This document shows, piece by piece, positions 62,801 to 64,000 of a stretch of DNA of 64,000 nucleotides (the stretch's first letter is position 1; every line of letters begins with the position of its first letter). The notes beneath the pieces are model-generated. The model had not been told where the DNA came from. It worked only from the letters and a program-made list of their open reading frames with translations, and did no database searches. The DNA comes from Lucinisca nassula (lineage: Eukaryota; Mollusca; Bivalvia; Lucinida; Lucinidae). Where the stretch lies: positions 91,127,221 to 91,191,220 of the forward strand of contig OY757021.1 in the NCBI GenBank assembly GCA_963580285.1, read 5' to 3'. The translations under genes and the position numbers were made by a program.

Positions 62801-63931
62801 AGAAGTACTTTATAGTGTTTTTACTTGACCTGAAATTAAGCATTTGGACCTTTTCTCTTGTATCGGCTCAAACACTAAAGGCACAAGTATATAAAGACAA
62901 AAAAGTAAAATACATTGGCTGTTAAAAAAATATATTTTGAATAAATTCTATGAATTTCTTTACATGTTTTATTCCTGTCTTTATCACACAGTGGCAATTA
63001 CAATCATGCTTTGCTGCAGAGCTGATAATGATCCTCTAAGGTAGTATATGCCAATAGTTGTAGAGCATAAAATATTCCAAAGATATGAGAAAGTGAAACT
63101 ATTAATGTACAGTTATAATAACACCACTGAATGATGATGAGGTCAAATGATTTCTGGAGCTTTCAGTACCTTGTGAGCCGGACTGTGTGGGACTTAAATC
63201 GATTTTACGTGGCCACAATCATGTTTGAAATATATTTTCAAAATGGCTACTATGACGTCTGTCTTGGAGTTCGGGTCAGAGCGAATTTAGCTATTTTGAT
63301 CGCCCCAATGCAAAGAGTCCAGTTTCGAGTAAATATACTCCTTGATTTGGGAGAAGTTATTGAAAATGTGAAAATCTCTCAGACAGACAGAAACTATCCG
63401 GCGGACAGACGGACTGAGAAAGGATAACAGGTGTAGGCCGTAAGCATAAGCTGATTCATTTAGGCGACCTAGATTTTACTTTATGTTTTCAGTTACTGAT
63501 TATTGAAAATTTAAGCCAATGTGCGCCATGTTTGCCAAGCGCTTACTCAGGTCAGTCTGATCGGTATGTTATGATTGCATGGATTTTCAAGAAATGGCAT
63601 TATTTGGAATCGCAATCCGACGGGACATAAGACTTGACATTGGAGGCAATACATATTCTGTAAAATCCCTAACATCCAGTTCCTTTATTAATAGTCCATC
63701 ATATTAACAAGTATATGCAACAAATTCTCGAATGCCCCCTTTATGTGCAGCATAAAAAGATTGTCGTACACGTGAGAATGGTCTAGGGCCTATTGTGATG
63801 GTACTAACAAGTACCTTCAAACTGTATTTAGAACAGAAATGAAACTACTACTTCAGAAACAATTACACCATTTAAACGACATGGAATAACGCATGTGTTC
63901 ACATGAGTGTGTTATCCTTATAAAATATTAC
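62801..63931. other. Calpain intron with repeat scraps
   Basis: A Retro-C scrap is at 63150-63222 (CTTAAATCGATTTTACGTGG), an HLE-like monomer at 63230-63420 ending in CAGACAGACAG and GCGGACAGACGGAC, and a decayed MITE-A subtype 2 end at about 63800-63917. The 98-aa plus-strand ORF (63131-63427) runs through these. Confidence 0.4.
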
Positions 63932-63968
63932 CTGAAGAAAACTTGCCGTGTCAGGGTCATCTAATTCT
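63932..63968 (-). CDS. Calpain linker microexon (37 bases)
   Basis: Minus-strand exon between TTATTTTCAG and GTAATA. After one carried base it reads ELDDPDTASFLQ and ends in phase 0. In calpains the segment just before EF-hand 1 is acidic and of the form (E)-x-D-D-x-x-(5)-F/L, followed by L-x-G-E-D, so the position and text fit. The next piece (about 6-9 residues) must come from an exon not found before 44392. Support comes from splice sites, phase and text, none strong alone. The gene continues past base 64000 towards the protease core. Confidence 0.6.
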
Positions 63969-64000
63969 CTGAAAATAAAATCGTAAAATGAGATAAAGAG

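Overview
The window looks like animal nuclear DNA from a mollusc, most likely a bivalve (inference; no species call is possible from sequence alone). It is AT-rich and intron-dominated, with very short exons bearing GT/AG splice sites, a mariner transposon, tRNA-derived SINEs, many hairpin MITEs, and elements that carry a tandem-repeat core between fixed end hairpins. The last type resembles what is known of molluscan 'pearl'/Helitron-like elements. There is no bacterial gene organisation. Nearly every open reading frame is accidental or lies inside a repeat.

The one convincing host gene is on the minus strand, from at least 63968 down to about 26675. I joined it by eye from very small exons with matching splice phase: 63932-63968, 44293-44392, 43541-43605, 40819-40887, 34534-34612 and 33748-33861, plus two less certain 3' exons at 32072-32098 and 26675-26811. 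Together they encode the linker and the C-terminal penta-EF-hand domain of a calpain (calcium-dependent cysteine protease). The protease core would lie beyond base 64000. One exon of roughly 20-30 bases between 63.9 and 44.4 kb was not found. Bases 26-64 kb are therefore mostly calpain introns filled with transposons.

Layout. 0-8 kb: hairpin MITEs, an 870-bp foldback, and a 2.8-kb tandem-core element with 15 monomers of about 166 bp. 8-12 kb: a SINE and a tandem core of about 320 bp split by a defective but structurally complete mariner with TA duplications. 12-22 kb: a direct tandem segmental duplication of about 5 kb (12183-17453 and 17711-21624), with a LINE tail at the joint and later insertions and deletions that separate the copies. 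22-28 kb: nested MITEs and SINEs, then the candidate calpain 3' exon. 28-32 kb: a 3.6-kb reversed tandem-core element carrying a retroelement insertion. 32-45 kb: calpain exons, a LINE reverse-transcriptase fragment and more tandem cores. 45-60 kb: intronic repeats, including a three-unit tRNA-like tandem array. 60-62.6 kb: a SINE split by a two-copy composite TTAA element, then a SINE inside a MITE.

Repeat families used below. MITE-A: ends near CATCACGAAAACACGCC, about 275 bp, with a central hairpin GGTACTCGTTAGAACCGCC. MITE-P: TTAACCC...GGGTTAA ends, about 230 bp, hairpin core GATCAGACGCCGC. MITE-B: AAGGGGAATGG ends. MITE-E: one end GACGCGACGTCATATG, the other a long palindrome. SINE-T: tRNA-derived, about 230 bp. 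SINE-V: about 300 bp, ending CCTCAAATCAAAC. Retro-C: 3' end of a retroelement, ending near TCGATTCCTGATC. HLE: Helitron-like tandem-core element. All family links to named superfamilies are inference.
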